64,000 nucleotides of DNA from CADEED01 sp963842515 (GTDB taxonomy: Bacteria > Pseudomonadota > Gammaproteobacteria > Steroidobacterales > Steroidobacteraceae), in the NCBI GenBank assembly GCA_963842515.1, contig CAWJGO010000001.1, positions 1,116,001 through 1,180,000 of the forward strand, given 5' to 3'. Under the pieces are notes generated by a model. It saw only the letters and a program-made list of their open reading frames with translations. It did not search any database and was not told the origin of the DNA. The position numbers and the translations under genes are program-made. Below, in pieces: positions 54,367 through 62,687 of the stretch (its first letter is position 1; each line of letters starts with the position of its first letter).

Positions 54367-55098
54367 CTAGGCAAGGCCGGTATCGGTGAAGGCATTGGCC
54401 ACCAGCTGGGCCATGCGGGTGCGGGCTTCCTCGGCAGCGCTGCGGACGATGGCGTCGTAAACCGCGTAATGGTCCGGCATCGGATCGCGCAACCTGGTGT
54501 TCTCGCGGCGCGCAAACATGGTGGTCCATTCGACTGCCGCGGCGATCGAGCTGGACAGCGTCACCAGCGGTTCGTTGCGTGTCGCTTCGAGAATCAGGTA
54601 GTGAAAGGTCTGGTCCGCGGCGCGGCCTTCCACACTCTGCAGGCCGAGACGTCCCATTTCTTCGAGCGCATGGCCCATGCGCGCGAGCTCGCGGCCGTCC
54701 CGCCTCAGGGCCGCGAGCGCTGCCGCGCCCGGTTCGACGATGCTGCGAAGCTCGAAAATACCGCGCACGAACGACTCGCTGGGTTGAGATTCGAACATCC
54801 ACGCGAGCACGTCGAGATCGAGCATGTTCCAGCTCGAACGTTCGCGCACACGGGTACCGCTTTTCGTGCGGCTGTAGACCAAACCCTTGGCGGCGAGGAT
54901 GCGGATGGCTTCGCGATAGGTGCCGCGGGAAACCTTGTTCTCATCACTGAAGCGTTCTTCGGCCGACAGCAGCGTGCCGGGCGGGTACTTGCCACTGACA
55001 ATGGCGATACCGAGGTCGTGCGCAATACCGGTGTGAATGCCCTTGGGGCGCTCCACTCCGAATCGGGTCAGGTTGGATTTCGTGGTGCCGCGAATCAT
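54367..55098 (-). CDS. FadR-subfamily GntR transcriptional regulator
   Basis: The 243-residue product has a winged helix at about residues 20-88 (IAIVSGKYPPGTLLSAEERF, NKVSRGTYREAIRILAAKGL, VYSRTKSGTRVRE) and a helical FCD effector domain (FVRGIFELRSIVEPGAAALA, DQTFHYLILEATRNEPLVTL, DHYAVYDAIVRSAAEEARTR). The conserved Asp/His pattern for metal and organic-acid binding is present. FCD-type regulators often sense sugar acids, fitting control of the neighbouring receptor and of the divergent GH39-MFS-dehydratase operon. Confidence 0.87.
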   Translation of the reverse strand: MIRGTTKSNLTRFGVERPKGIHTGIAHDLGIAIVSGKYPPGTLLSAEERFSDENKVSRGTYREAIRILAAKGLVYSRTKSGTRVRERSSWNMLDLDVLAWMFESQPSESFVRGIFELRSIVEPGAAALAALRRDGRELARMGHALEEMGRLGLQSVEGRAADQTFHYLILEATRNEPLVTLSSSIAAAVEWTTMFARRENTRLRDPMPDHYAVYDAIVRSAAEEARTRMAQLVANAFTDTGLA

Positions 55099-55116
55099 TT
55101 TGTAGGGCTAATTATC

Positions 55117-55134
55117 TATTCGTATATGTATTCG
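55117..55134. promoter_or_regulatory. TATTCG-TATATG-TATTCG in the GntR/GH39 divergent region
   Basis: TATTCG recurs at 55117-55122 and 55129-55134 within the only AT-rich stretch of the 133-bp intergenic gap. It could hold the divergent promoters and a GntR site; the pattern is weak. Confidence 0.25.
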
Positions 55135-55231
55135 ATGCCCGATTTTCGCTTTCTTGCGCAACCATCCACCGACGCGTAAAAAGTAGCCCGACAAAAGAGG
55201 CTGATTCGCTGGCGCTACGGGGGATGATGAC

Positions 55232-56923
55232 ATGCAGGCGACGAATCGACGGGCAGGAATCTTCATGTCGATGGCCCTGGCCCAGGCCGTGCCGGGGCTG
55301 GCCGCCGACACCGCGCCGAGAACGGTCACTGTGACTGTCGACGCGGCCCGCCCTGCAGGTCCGCTGCCACCGGTATGGCGATTCTTCGGCGCCGACGAAC
55401 CTAACTACGCGACGATGAAGGACGGCCGCAAGCTGCTCGTCGAGCTCGGCAAGCTGCGCACGGGCGACGTGTATTTCCGGGCGCACAATCTGCTCAACAC
55501 CGGCGACGGCACGCCCGCATTCAAGTGGGGCAGCACCAATGCGTACACCGAATCGAAGGACGGCAAGCCGGTATACGACTGGACGGTGGTCGATCGCATC
55601 ATCGACAGGTACCTCTCGAGTGGCGTTCACCCCTATCTACAGATCGGCTTCATGCCCGAAGCGCTGTCGACGGCTCCCGCCGGCATGCCGTATCAACACC
55701 TCTGGCGTCCCGGCTTCGACTACAAGTTGATCGCCACGGGCTGGAGCTTTCCGCCAAACAGCTACGAGAAGTGGGGCGAGTTGGTCTATCAGTGGACCCT
55801 GCACAACGTCGAGCGCTACGGCCGCGACGAAGTCGCGAAGTGGTATTTCGAGGTCTGGAACGAGCCGAATTCGAACTTTTATTGGCAGGGGACGCCCGAG
55901 GACTTCTACAAGCTGCATGACGTGGCGATTGCGGGCGTGCGGCGCGCATTGCCCAACGCACGAGTCGGCGGGCCGGACGTTGCTGGCGCCGGCGGCGCCT
56001 TCATGGATGGGTTCCTCAAGCACGTGTCCTCCGGCACCAACTACGTAACGGGCGAGGTGGGCACGCCTACCGACTTCCTTGCGTTCCACGCCAAGGGGCG
56101 GCCGAGTTTCGTCGATGGTCACGTGCGCATGGGCATCTCCACTCATCTCAAGGGCGTCGACGATGGCTTCCAGAAGATCGCCGCGGTGCCGGCGCTGGCC
56201 GCCAAGCCCATCGTGATCGGCGAAAGCGATCCGGAAGGGTGCGCCGCCTGTCCGGGTCCGCAGAACGCGTATCGCAACGGCACCATGTATTCGAGCTACA
56301 CCGCGGCGAGCTTCGCGCGCATCTGGGATCTCGCGGCCAAACGCGGCGTGAACCTCGAGGGGGTACTCACCTGGGCGTTCGAATTCGAGAACCAGCCCTG
56401 GTTCGCCGGCTACCGGCAGCTTTCGACCAATGGCGTCGATCTGCCGGTGCTCAATGTATTCCGCATGTTCGCGAAGCTGGGCCCCGACCGCATTTCCGCC
56501 AGCAGCAGCGCGCAGATTCCGCTCGAGCAAATCGTGGCCGATGGTGTGCGCGCAGAGACCGACGTCGGCGTGCTGGCGACGCGCGGTCCGCAGGGCGAGG
56601 TCGCCGTGCTCATGTGGAACTACCATGACGACGATGTCCCCGGTCCCGACGCGGCTGTTCATCTGACGATCGCTGGGCTCAAGCTCAAGGCCGCAGGCAG
56701 CGCGACCCTCTGGCGCGTGGACGGGGCGAATGCCAATGCCTTCGCCGCCTGGCAGAAGATGGGCGCACCACAGTCGCCGAACGCCACGCAGTACCAGGAG
56801 CTCGAGAAAGCATCCGAGCTCGTGCCGCAGCCCTTGCAGGCGCAACGGGTTCGTCTCGGCGCGCGGAGTTTCGAGGTGGCAGTGCCGCGCCAGGGTGTCG
56901 TGCTGATCGTCATCGGCAACTGA
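55232..56923 (+). CDS. GH39-family secreted glycoside hydrolase (beta-xylosidase-like)
   Basis: The 563-residue product has a short signal (GIFMSMALAQAVPGLAADT) and a TIM barrel with the GH39 acid/base motif WYFEVWNEPNSNFYWQG, nucleophile region KPIVIGESDPEGCA and a beta-sandwich C-terminus (VAVLMWNYHDDDVPGPDAAV). GH39 enzymes are retaining beta-xylosidases and alpha-L-iduronidase or arabinopyranosidase relatives; specificity here is open. GGGGGA precedes the ATG. It starts a rightward operon (MFS gene 1 base after its stop). Confidence 0.8.
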   Translation: MQATNRRAGIFMSMALAQAVPGLAADTAPRTVTVTVDAARPAGPLPPVWRFFGADEPNYATMKDGRKLLVELGKLRTGDVYFRAHNLLNTGDGTPAFKWGSTNAYTESKDGKPVYDWTVVDRIIDRYLSSGVHPYLQIGFMPEALSTAPAGMPYQHLWRPGFDYKLIATGWSFPPNSYEKWGELVYQWTLHNVERYGRDEVAKWYFEVWNEPNSNFYWQGTPEDFYKLHDVAIAGVRRALPNARVGGPDVAGAGGAFMDGFLKHVSSGTNYVTGEVGTPTDFLAFHAKGRPSFVDGHVRMGISTHLKGVDDGFQKIAAVPALAAKPIVIGESDPEGCAACPGPQNAYRNGTMYSSYTAASFARIWDLAAKRGVNLEGVLTWAFEFENQPWFAGYRQLSTNGVDLPVLNVFRMFAKLGPDRISASSSAQIPLEQIVADGVRAETDVGVLATRGPQGEVAVLMWNYHDDDVPGPDAAVHLTIAGLKLKAAGSATLWRVDGANANAFAAWQKMGAPQSPNATQYQELEKASELVPQPLQAQRVRLGARSFEVAVPRQGVVLIVIGN

Positions 56924-56924
56924 C

Positions 56925-58208
56925 ATGCGGCCACTCGCTGCTCCCAGCGTCGATTTCGAACGTCGCTGGGGCGTCGCACTCATGATTTCGGTGGCGATCG
57001 CCATCAGCTACCTGGACCGGCAGACACTGCCCTGGGCCATCACCAGCATCCAGGCAGACATACCGATCGGTCATCAGACCAAGGCCTGGCTCGACTCCGC
57101 CTTCCTCGCCACCTACGGACTCATGTATCTGGGCGGTGGCTGGTTGTTGGACCGCATCGGGACGCGTCGCGGCTTCCTGCTCATCATGGTTTTCTGGTCG
57201 CTGGCCTGCGCCAGTCATGGCTTCGCGGGCGGCGTGATCGCGTTGGCCGCGAGCAGGTTATTGCTGGGTGTGGGCGAGGGTGGCGGCTTTCCGGCGGCGA
57301 CGCGCGCGGTTGCCGAATGGTTCGCGCCGCGTGAGCGCGCGGCGGCACTCGGCATCATCAACGCGGGAACCGCCGTGGGCGCGGTCGTCGCGCCGCCGCT
57401 GATTGCGCTGATCCTCGTGCAAGGCAACTGGTTTCAGCTGGCGAGCTGGCGCTGGGTTTTTTTCGTGACCGGCGCGTTTGGGCTCGCGTGGGCGGTGTGG
57501 TGGTGGGCCCGCTATCACACGCCGGACGTGCCGCCCGATGCGCAAAGCGCCGGGATCGGGCGCGACGCGGCCGAAGCGGCGCCTTCGCTGGCGCAGCTGC
57601 TCAGGAAACGCGAAGTCCTCGGGATCGCCTGCGCCAAGTTCCTCAGCGACGGCGCCTGGTACTTCTATCTATTCTGGTTGCCCAAATATCTGTTCGAGGC
57701 GCGGGCCTTCGACCTCAAGCAGGCGGCGAGCGTCGGCTGGATCCCTTATGCGGCGTCGGGAATCGGCAGTCTTTGCGGCGGCTATCTCTCGAGCCGTCTG
57801 CTGGCGCGGAATTTCTCAGTGAACGCCGCGCGCAAGATAGCGCTCGGCATCAGCGCGGCGCTCATGCCCTGGGTGATGCTGGTGCCGGCCATCGAGTCGA
57901 TTCCGCTGGTGCTGTTCGTATTCAGCGTCGCCTTCTTCGGTCAGCAGAGCTGGTCGACGTTGGTGATGACCGTCCCCACCGATCTCGTGCCGCGCGGCGC
58001 ACTCGGCAAGCTCGCGGGCCTCGTCGGTCTCGGCGGTGCATTTGGCGGCATCGTCATGGGCCAGGCCGCCGGCTGGGCCCTCGATCACGGCTACGGCTAC
58101 ACGCCCGTGCTGGTCGTGGCCGCATCGCTGCACATCGTGGGGTTCATCGTGATCTGCGTGACCATCCCGCGCATTCACCAACTCGATTTCGCAAGGACCC
58201 GATCTTGA
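56925..58208 (+). CDS. MFS transporter, anion/sugar-acid symporter type
   Basis: The 427-residue product has twelve predicted TM helices and MFS motifs: ISYLDRQTLPWAITSIQADI, GGWLLDRIGTRRGFLLIMVF (motif A-like), ASRLLLGVGEGGGFPAATRA and GKLAGLVGLGGAFGGIVMGQ. The N-terminal YLDR and GVGEG blocks are typical of the ACS family (hexuronate, glucarate, galactonate). It probably imports a sugar acid or a monosaccharide for the downstream dehydratase. It overlaps the next gene by 4 bases. Confidence 0.85.
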   Translation: MRPLAAPSVDFERRWGVALMISVAIAISYLDRQTLPWAITSIQADIPIGHQTKAWLDSAFLATYGLMYLGGGWLLDRIGTRRGFLLIMVFWSLACASHGFAGGVIALAASRLLLGVGEGGGFPAATRAVAEWFAPRERAAALGIINAGTAVGAVVAPPLIALILVQGNWFQLASWRWVFFVTGAFGLAWAVWWWARYHTPDVPPDAQSAGIGRDAAEAAPSLAQLLRKREVLGIACAKFLSDGAWYFYLFWLPKYLFEARAFDLKQAASVGWIPYAASGIGSLCGGYLSSRLLARNFSVNAARKIALGISAALMPWVMLVPAIESIPLVLFVFSVAFFGQQSWSTLVMTVPTDLVPRGALGKLAGLVGLGGAFGGIVMGQAAGWALDHGYGYTPVLVVAASLHIVGFIVICVTIPRIHQLDFARTRS

Positions 58209-59383
58209 AAATCACCGAAGTTCGTACCCGAGTCGTGGAGTGGGAAGGCAGCACTGCGCCGTTGCCGGCGCACTTCTGCACCAATCCCATGGACCTGATT
58301 TCGCCGCGCCTGTCGATCGAGACCATGGGCACGTTCACGTTCCACGGCTGGTTGATCGTCGAAATCTTCACGGACGACGGACTGGTCGGTATCGGCAACG
58401 CCGCACTCTCGCCGCGTGTGACCAAACAATTGATCGACCAGTACCTCACGCCGCTGCTGATCGGTGAAAACCCCTGGGACACGGAGTTTCTCTGGCAGCA
58501 CATGTACCGCAAAACCATGGCGTTCGGCCGCAAGGGCGTGGCGCTGGTGGCGATCTCGGCGATCGACATCGCACTGTGGGATCTCATGGGCAAGTCGGCG
58601 GGACAACCGTGCTTTCGCTTGATGGGCGGGCGCACCAAGGCGCGCATTCCCGTGTATGCCAGCCGTCTCTATTCCACGCCACTTGCGGAGCTCGCCGCCG
58701 AGGCGCGTCGCTACAAGGCGCAAGGCTTCAAGGCCATGAAGCTGCGTTTTGGCTGGGGTCCCAACGACGGCGCGGCAGGCATGGCGCGTAACGTCGACTT
58801 GCTTCGCACGGTTCGTGAAGCCGTGGGTGAGGAGATCGATGTGATGGCCGACGCCTACATGGGCTGGAGCCTCGACTATGCCAAACGCATGATGCGCCTC
58901 ATCGAGCCGTTCAACCTGCGCTGGCTCGAAGAGGCCATCATCCCCGACGAGATTCATGGCTACCACGAGCTGCGGCGATTCGGTACGACGCCCATCGCCG
59001 CGGGCGAACACGAGCACACCATCTACGGCTTCCGCCAGCTCATCGAAGCCAAGGCGCTCGACTACATACAGTTCGACACCAATCGCGTCGGCGGCCTCAC
59101 GGCTGCCCGCAAGATCCAGGCGCTGGCCGAGTCGTATTCGATCCCGGTGGTGCCGCACGCCGGGCAGATGCACAACTACCACGTCGTGATGGCGAGCCTG
59201 AATTCACCGATGGCCGAGTATTTTCCGCCGGTCGATGTCGAGGTCGGTAACGAGCTCTTCTGGCACATCTTCGCGGGAGAACCGGTGGCGAAGGACGGCT
59301 TCGTCGATCTCGATGACAGCCTTCCGGGGCTCGGACTCACTGTCAACGAGGGTGCGCTCGCAAAATTCAAGGTGTGGACATGA
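58205..59383 (+). CDS. enolase-superfamily sugar-acid dehydratase, L-rhamnonate dehydratase-like
   Basis: The 392-residue product starts with TTG at 58205, overlapping the MFS stop (TTGA). The N-terminal cap KITEVRTRVVEWEG is followed by a barrel with MKLRFGWGPNDGAAGMARNV, metal ligands Asp in VMADAYMGWS, Glu in LRWLEEAI and Glu in AAGEHEHT, and a C-terminal His in VVPHAGQMHNYH. The WGPxDGxAG block and the His arrangement match rhamnonate dehydratases more than mandelate racemase or galactonate dehydratase. It would convert L-rhamnonate to 2-keto-3-deoxy-L-rhamnonate. The longer open frame from 57488 is not coding. Confidence 0.82.
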   Translation: MKITEVRTRVVEWEGSTAPLPAHFCTNPMDLISPRLSIETMGTFTFHGWLIVEIFTDDGLVGIGNAALSPRVTKQLIDQYLTPLLIGENPWDTEFLWQHMYRKTMAFGRKGVALVAISAIDIALWDLMGKSAGQPCFRLMGGRTKARIPVYASRLYSTPLAELAAEARRYKAQGFKAMKLRFGWGPNDGAAGMARNVDLLRTVREAVGEEIDVMADAYMGWSLDYAKRMMRLIEPFNLRWLEEAIIPDEIHGYHELRRFGTTPIAAGEHEHTIYGFRQLIEAKALDYIQFDTNRVGGLTAARKIQALAESYSIPVVPHAGQMHNYHVVMASLNSPMAEYFPPVDVEVGNELFWHIFAGEPVAKDGFVDLDDSLPGLGLTVNEGALAKFKVWT

Positions 59384-60246
59384 CACTTAAAGTCACGGTG
59401 TTAGGCCTCGGCATCATGGGTGGCGGCATGGCGCGCCAGCTCGTTCAAAAAGGTTTCGATGTCACGGTATGGAACCGGAACGCAGCCAGGGCTGCACCGC
59501 TGGTGACGGCCGGCGCGCATCTCGCGCCCACGCCTGCTGATGCGGTCCGCGGTGCCGATCTGGTGTTCGCCATGCTGGCCGACGATGAAGCCTCGCGCGC
59601 CGTCTGGCTGGGCGCGGGTGGCGCGCTCGCGGCGATGCGCGACGACGCCATCGGCCTCGAATCGAGCACGCTGACGATCGGCTGGATTCGCGAGCTTGCG
59701 GCAGCGGCGCAGGCACGCGGTGTGGGGTTTCTCGATGCGCCGGTTACCGGTAGCAAGGCGCAGGCCGAAAACGGGGCCCTGTCATTCCTGGTGGGTGGTC
59801 CGCCGGAGTTGCTCGAACGCGCGCGGCCCGCGCTTGCGGCGATGAGCGCCAGTGTCGCGCACCTGGGCCCGAGCGGAAGCGGCGCCATGATGAAACTCAT
59901 CAACAATTTTCTCTGCGGCGTACAGGTGGCGAGTCTCGCGGAAGCCATGGCGATGGCCGAACGCAGCGGCCTGGACGCTCGTCAGGCCGCTGCGGTGCTC
60001 GGATCGGGCTCGCCCGGCAGCCCGCTGATCAAAATCGTCGGCCAGCGCATGCTCGATCGCGCTTACGAACCCAATTTTTTCGTTCCACTGATGGCCAAGG
60101 ACTTGAGCTATGCGCGCCAGGCATTCGCGCAGGCGGGCATCGAGCTCAAGAGCGCGGAGGCCGCAGGCGAGCGTTTCATCGCGGCCGACCGCGCCGGATT
60201 CGGCGACCGGGACATTGCCTCGATCATCGAGCTGCTGCGCCGCTAG
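59380..60246 (+). CDS. 3-hydroxyisobutyrate-dehydrogenase-family NAD(P) oxidoreductase
   Basis: The 288-residue product has an N-terminal Rossmann motif VTVLGLGIMGGGMARQLVQK, substrate motif FLDAPVTGSKAQAENGALSF and catalytic Lys in MMKLINNFLC, followed by MAKDLSYARQA. This is the beta-hydroxyacid dehydrogenase family (tartronate-semialdehyde reductase, 3-hydroxyisobutyrate dehydrogenase). The ATG at 59380 overlaps the dehydratase stop (ATGA). It probably acts on an aldehyde or keto acid from the same catabolic pathway. Confidence 0.85.
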   Translation: MTLKVTVLGLGIMGGGMARQLVQKGFDVTVWNRNAARAAPLVTAGAHLAPTPADAVRGADLVFAMLADDEASRAVWLGAGGALAAMRDDAIGLESSTLTIGWIRELAAAAQARGVGFLDAPVTGSKAQAENGALSFLVGGPPELLERARPALAAMSASVAHLGPSGSGAMMKLINNFLCGVQVASLAEAMAMAERSGLDARQAAAVLGSGSPGSPLIKIVGQRMLDRAYEPNFFVPLMAKDLSYARQAFAQAGIELKSAEAAGERFIAADRAGFGDRDIASIIELLRR

Positions 60247-60282
60247 AATGCGCCCCGCCAGAAGAACCAAGAGAGGAAGGCC

Positions 60283-61062
60283 ATGAACACGAGATACCTG
60301 TCGATTCTTGCCATTTTCCCCGTCATTGCGCTCGCGGCGCCGGCGTCGGACCAGGGCGAATGGCGCTCGCTGTTCAACGGCCGCGATCTCGCCGGCTGGA
60401 CCCCCAAGATCAACAAGCATCCGCTCGGCGATAATTACGCCAACACCTTCCGCGTCGAAGACGGCGTGATCAAGGTCAGCTACGACGGCTACGGCAAGTT
60501 CGACGAGCAGTTCGGGCACCTGTACAGCAACCAGGCGTACTCTAACTACATCCTGCGGCTGGAGTACAAGATCACGGGCACCGCGATTGCCGATTCGCCG
60601 CCCTGGGCGAAGCTCAATAGCGGCGTGATGATCCACTCGCAGTCGCCAATGACCATGGGACTCAATCAGGCGTGGCCCGCGAGCATGGAGTTCCAGTTCC
60701 TGGCCGTTGCCGCTACCGCGGGCCGACAGACCGGCAACGTGTGCACGCCCGGCACCAACCTTCAGATGAAGGGCAAGCTGCTCACCGATCACATCATCGA
60801 CTCGACGTCGAAGCTGTTTCCCGTCGATGAGTGGGTGGCGGTGGAAGTCGAGGTGCACGGCAACGATGAAGTCATCCATCGCGTGAACGGCGTCGAAGTC
60901 TTGCGCTACCAGCATCCGCAGCTCGATCCGAAGGAAGACAGCGCGAAGGCGCTGATGGCGGCGGGAGCCCCGCTGCAGCTTTCGTTCGGGCACATCGCGC
61001 TGCAGGCCGAATCGCAACCGATCTGGTTCCGCAATATCAGGATCCGGCAACTGGACAAATGA
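60283..61062 (+). CDS. secreted DUF1080 (3-keto-disaccharide hydrolase-like) protein
   Basis: The 259-residue product has a signal peptide (YLSILAIFPVIALAAPA) and a DUF1080 jelly-roll: EWRSLFNGRDLAGWTPKINK, YSNYILRLEYKITG, NSGVMIHSQSP, MEFQFLA and a final PIWFRNIRIRQL. The family includes 3-keto-glycoside hydrolases acting after sugar oxidation. GAGAGGAAGG precedes the ATG. It is the last sugar gene of locus 3, and its stop overlaps epmB (ATGA). Confidence 0.82.
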   Translation: MNTRYLSILAIFPVIALAAPASDQGEWRSLFNGRDLAGWTPKINKHPLGDNYANTFRVEDGVIKVSYDGYGKFDEQFGHLYSNQAYSNYILRLEYKITGTAIADSPPWAKLNSGVMIHSQSPMTMGLNQAWPASMEFQFLAVAATAGRQTGNVCTPGTNLQMKGKLLTDHIIDSTSKLFPVDEWVAVEVEVHGNDEVIHRVNGVEVLRYQHPQLDPKEDSAKALMAAGAPLQLSFGHIALQAESQPIWFRNIRIRQLDK

Positions 61063-62060
61063 CCGCCTCCGTATGGCAGCGTGAGCTGGCCGCATCGACG
61101 ACCAGGCCCGAAGCGCTGCTCGCCGCACTCGGACTCGATCCGGCGCTGCTGACCGGCGCGCAAGCGGCCAACGACTCCTTCGATCTTCGCGTGACGCCGA
61201 GTTTTCTCGCGCGCATGCGCCATGGCGATGCGAACGATCCGCTGTTGCGCCAGGTTCTGCCGCTGGCCGATGAGCTCGTGGGCTCGCAGGGTTACGTGGC
61301 GGATCCCTTGCAGGAGCATGCCGCCACGCGCGCCCCCGGCTTGCTGCAGAAATACGCCGGCCGCGCGCTGCTCATCACGACGCAAGCCTGCGCCATCCAT
61401 TGCCGCTATTGTTTCCGGCGTGAGTTTCCTTACTCGGCGCAACAGGAAACCACGCTCGAAGGGGCAACACGGTTCAGCGCCGCGCTTGGCGTCATCGCCG
61501 GCGATACCAGCATCGAGGAAGTGATCCTGAGTGGCGGCGATCCGCTGTCGCTGAGCGATGCGCGCCTCACGAAAATCACGGATGCGCTGGCAGCCGTGCC
61601 ACATGTGCAGCGGATTCGCGTGCACACGCGCCAGCCCATCGTGCTGCCGTCGCGCGTGGACGCAGGCCTGCTGGCCTGGCTGCGCGGCATCCGCAGACCT
61701 GTCGTCATGGTGCTGCACACCAACCATCCGAACGAGATCGACGACGACGTGCGCGTCGCCTGCGTGAAGCTGCGTACCGCCGGCGTCGCGCTGCTCAACC
61801 AGTCGGTGCTGCTCAAGGGAGTCAACGACGACGCCGACACGCTGGTGCAGCTGTCTCGCGCGTTGATGGACGCCGGCGTGATGCCTTACTACCTGCACCT
61901 TCCCGATCGCGTGCGCGGCACCGCGCACTTCGACGTGGCCGAAGCGGAAGCCCAACGGCTGGTGGCGGCAATGAGCGCACGGCTTTCCGGCTACCTGGTG
62001 CCCAGGCTGGTGCGTGAAGTTCCCGGTGCACCATCCAAGGTGCCGAGCGCCGCCATTTAA
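61059..62060 (+). CDS. epmB: EF-P beta-lysylation protein EpmB
   Basis: The 333-residue radical-SAM protein carries the cluster motif CAIHCRYCFRREFPY, EVILSGGDPLSLSDARL, RVHTRQPIVLPSR, VLHTNHPNEI and LLNQSVLLKGVNDDADTL, as in lysine 2,3-aminomutase-like EpmB (YjeK). EpmB forms (R)-beta-lysine, which EpmA attaches to elongation factor P to help ribosomes through polyproline stretches. EpmA is not in the window. The start overlaps the DUF1080 stop, although the jobs look unrelated. Confidence 0.9.
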   Translation: MTASVWQRELAASTTRPEALLAALGLDPALLTGAQAANDSFDLRVTPSFLARMRHGDANDPLLRQVLPLADELVGSQGYVADPLQEHAATRAPGLLQKYAGRALLITTQACAIHCRYCFRREFPYSAQQETTLEGATRFSAALGVIAGDTSIEEVILSGGDPLSLSDARLTKITDALAAVPHVQRIRVHTRQPIVLPSRVDAGLLAWLRGIRRPVVMVLHTNHPNEIDDDVRVACVKLRTAGVALLNQSVLLKGVNDDADTLVQLSRALMDAGVMPYYLHLPDRVRGTAHFDVAEAEAQRLVAAMSARLSGYLVPRLVREVPGAPSKVPSAAI

Positions 62061-62106
62061 CATTGTCCGCCGGTTGGACCTGATCCCCCCCGGGATCCGT
62101 TTCCAA

Positions 62107-62130
62107 GGAAACTTGGAGGCGCTGCGTCTA
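62107..62130 (+). promoter_or_regulatory. candidate ECF-type promoter of the sigma gene
   Basis: GGAAAC (62107-62112) and CGTCTA (62125-62130) resemble ECF -35 and -10 elements and lie 27-50 bases before the sigma-factor ATG. The 12-nt spacing is shorter than the usual 15-17, so this is tentative. GGAAAC also forms the loop side of CCAAG-GAAA-CTTGG (62103-62116). Confidence 0.4.
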
Positions 62131-62156
62131 ATGAATAGTTACGAGCGTTCGACCGG

Positions 62157-62687
62157 ATGGATGACCAAATTCTGATTCGCCGTGCGCAGAGTGGGGACGC
62201 CAAGTCCTTCGCCGGACTATTGGACCTGCACTACGACACCATTTACCGGTTCGCCTGGAAATGGTGTGGTCACGCCGCCAATGCGGAAGACATTGCGCAG
62301 CTGGCCTGCATGAAGCTGGCGAACAGTCTTTCGCAGTATCGATTCCAGGCGGCGTTCACCAGCTGGCTGTACCGCCTGGTGATCAGTTGCGCGCAGGACT
62401 GGCAACGCACGCAGCAGCGCCACGAGCACGAGGAATTGCCAGACGAGGAACCGGCGGCGGACACCTCCCGTACCGAAGATGGCATCTATCTCAGCCAGGT
62501 GCTCGCGCAACTCGCATTGCTGGGTGAGGGCATGAAGGAAACCGCGTTGCTGGTGCACGCCGAGGGAATGAGCCATGCCGAGGCCGGCGCGGTTCTCGGA
62601 GTTTCCGAATCAACGATTTCCTGGCGCGTCCACACCATTCGCAAACACATGAGCAGGCAGGAAGCCAGAGTGAGCGGTGGCCTATGA
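62157..62687 (+). CDS. ECF-type RNA polymerase sigma factor
   Basis: The 176-residue product has region 2 (DGDAKSFAGLLDLHYDTIYR-like, RFAWKWCGHAANAEDIAQLA) and region 4 (LLVHAEGMSHAEAGAVLGVS followed by ESTISWRVHTIRKHM). It lacks regions 1 and 3, as expected of ECF sigma factors. The next gene starts inside its stop (ATGA, 62684-62687). In this position an anti-sigma or sensor partner is expected, here a membrane-anchored vWA protein. Confidence 0.88.
   Translation: MDDQILIRRAQSGDAKSFAGLLDLHYDTIYRFAWKWCGHAANAEDIAQLACMKLANSLSQYRFQAAFTSWLYRLVISCAQDWQRTQQRHEHEELPDEEPAADTSRTEDGIYLSQVLAQLALLGEGMKETALLVHAEGMSHAEAGAVLGVSESTISWRVHTIRKHMSRQEARVSGGL

Noticed and set aside
57488..58204. N-terminal extension that would fuse an extra 239 residues to the dehydratase
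   Set aside because: It is the MFS gene read out of frame (Arg-rich, no fold); the TTG at 58205 starts exactly at the family N-terminus.
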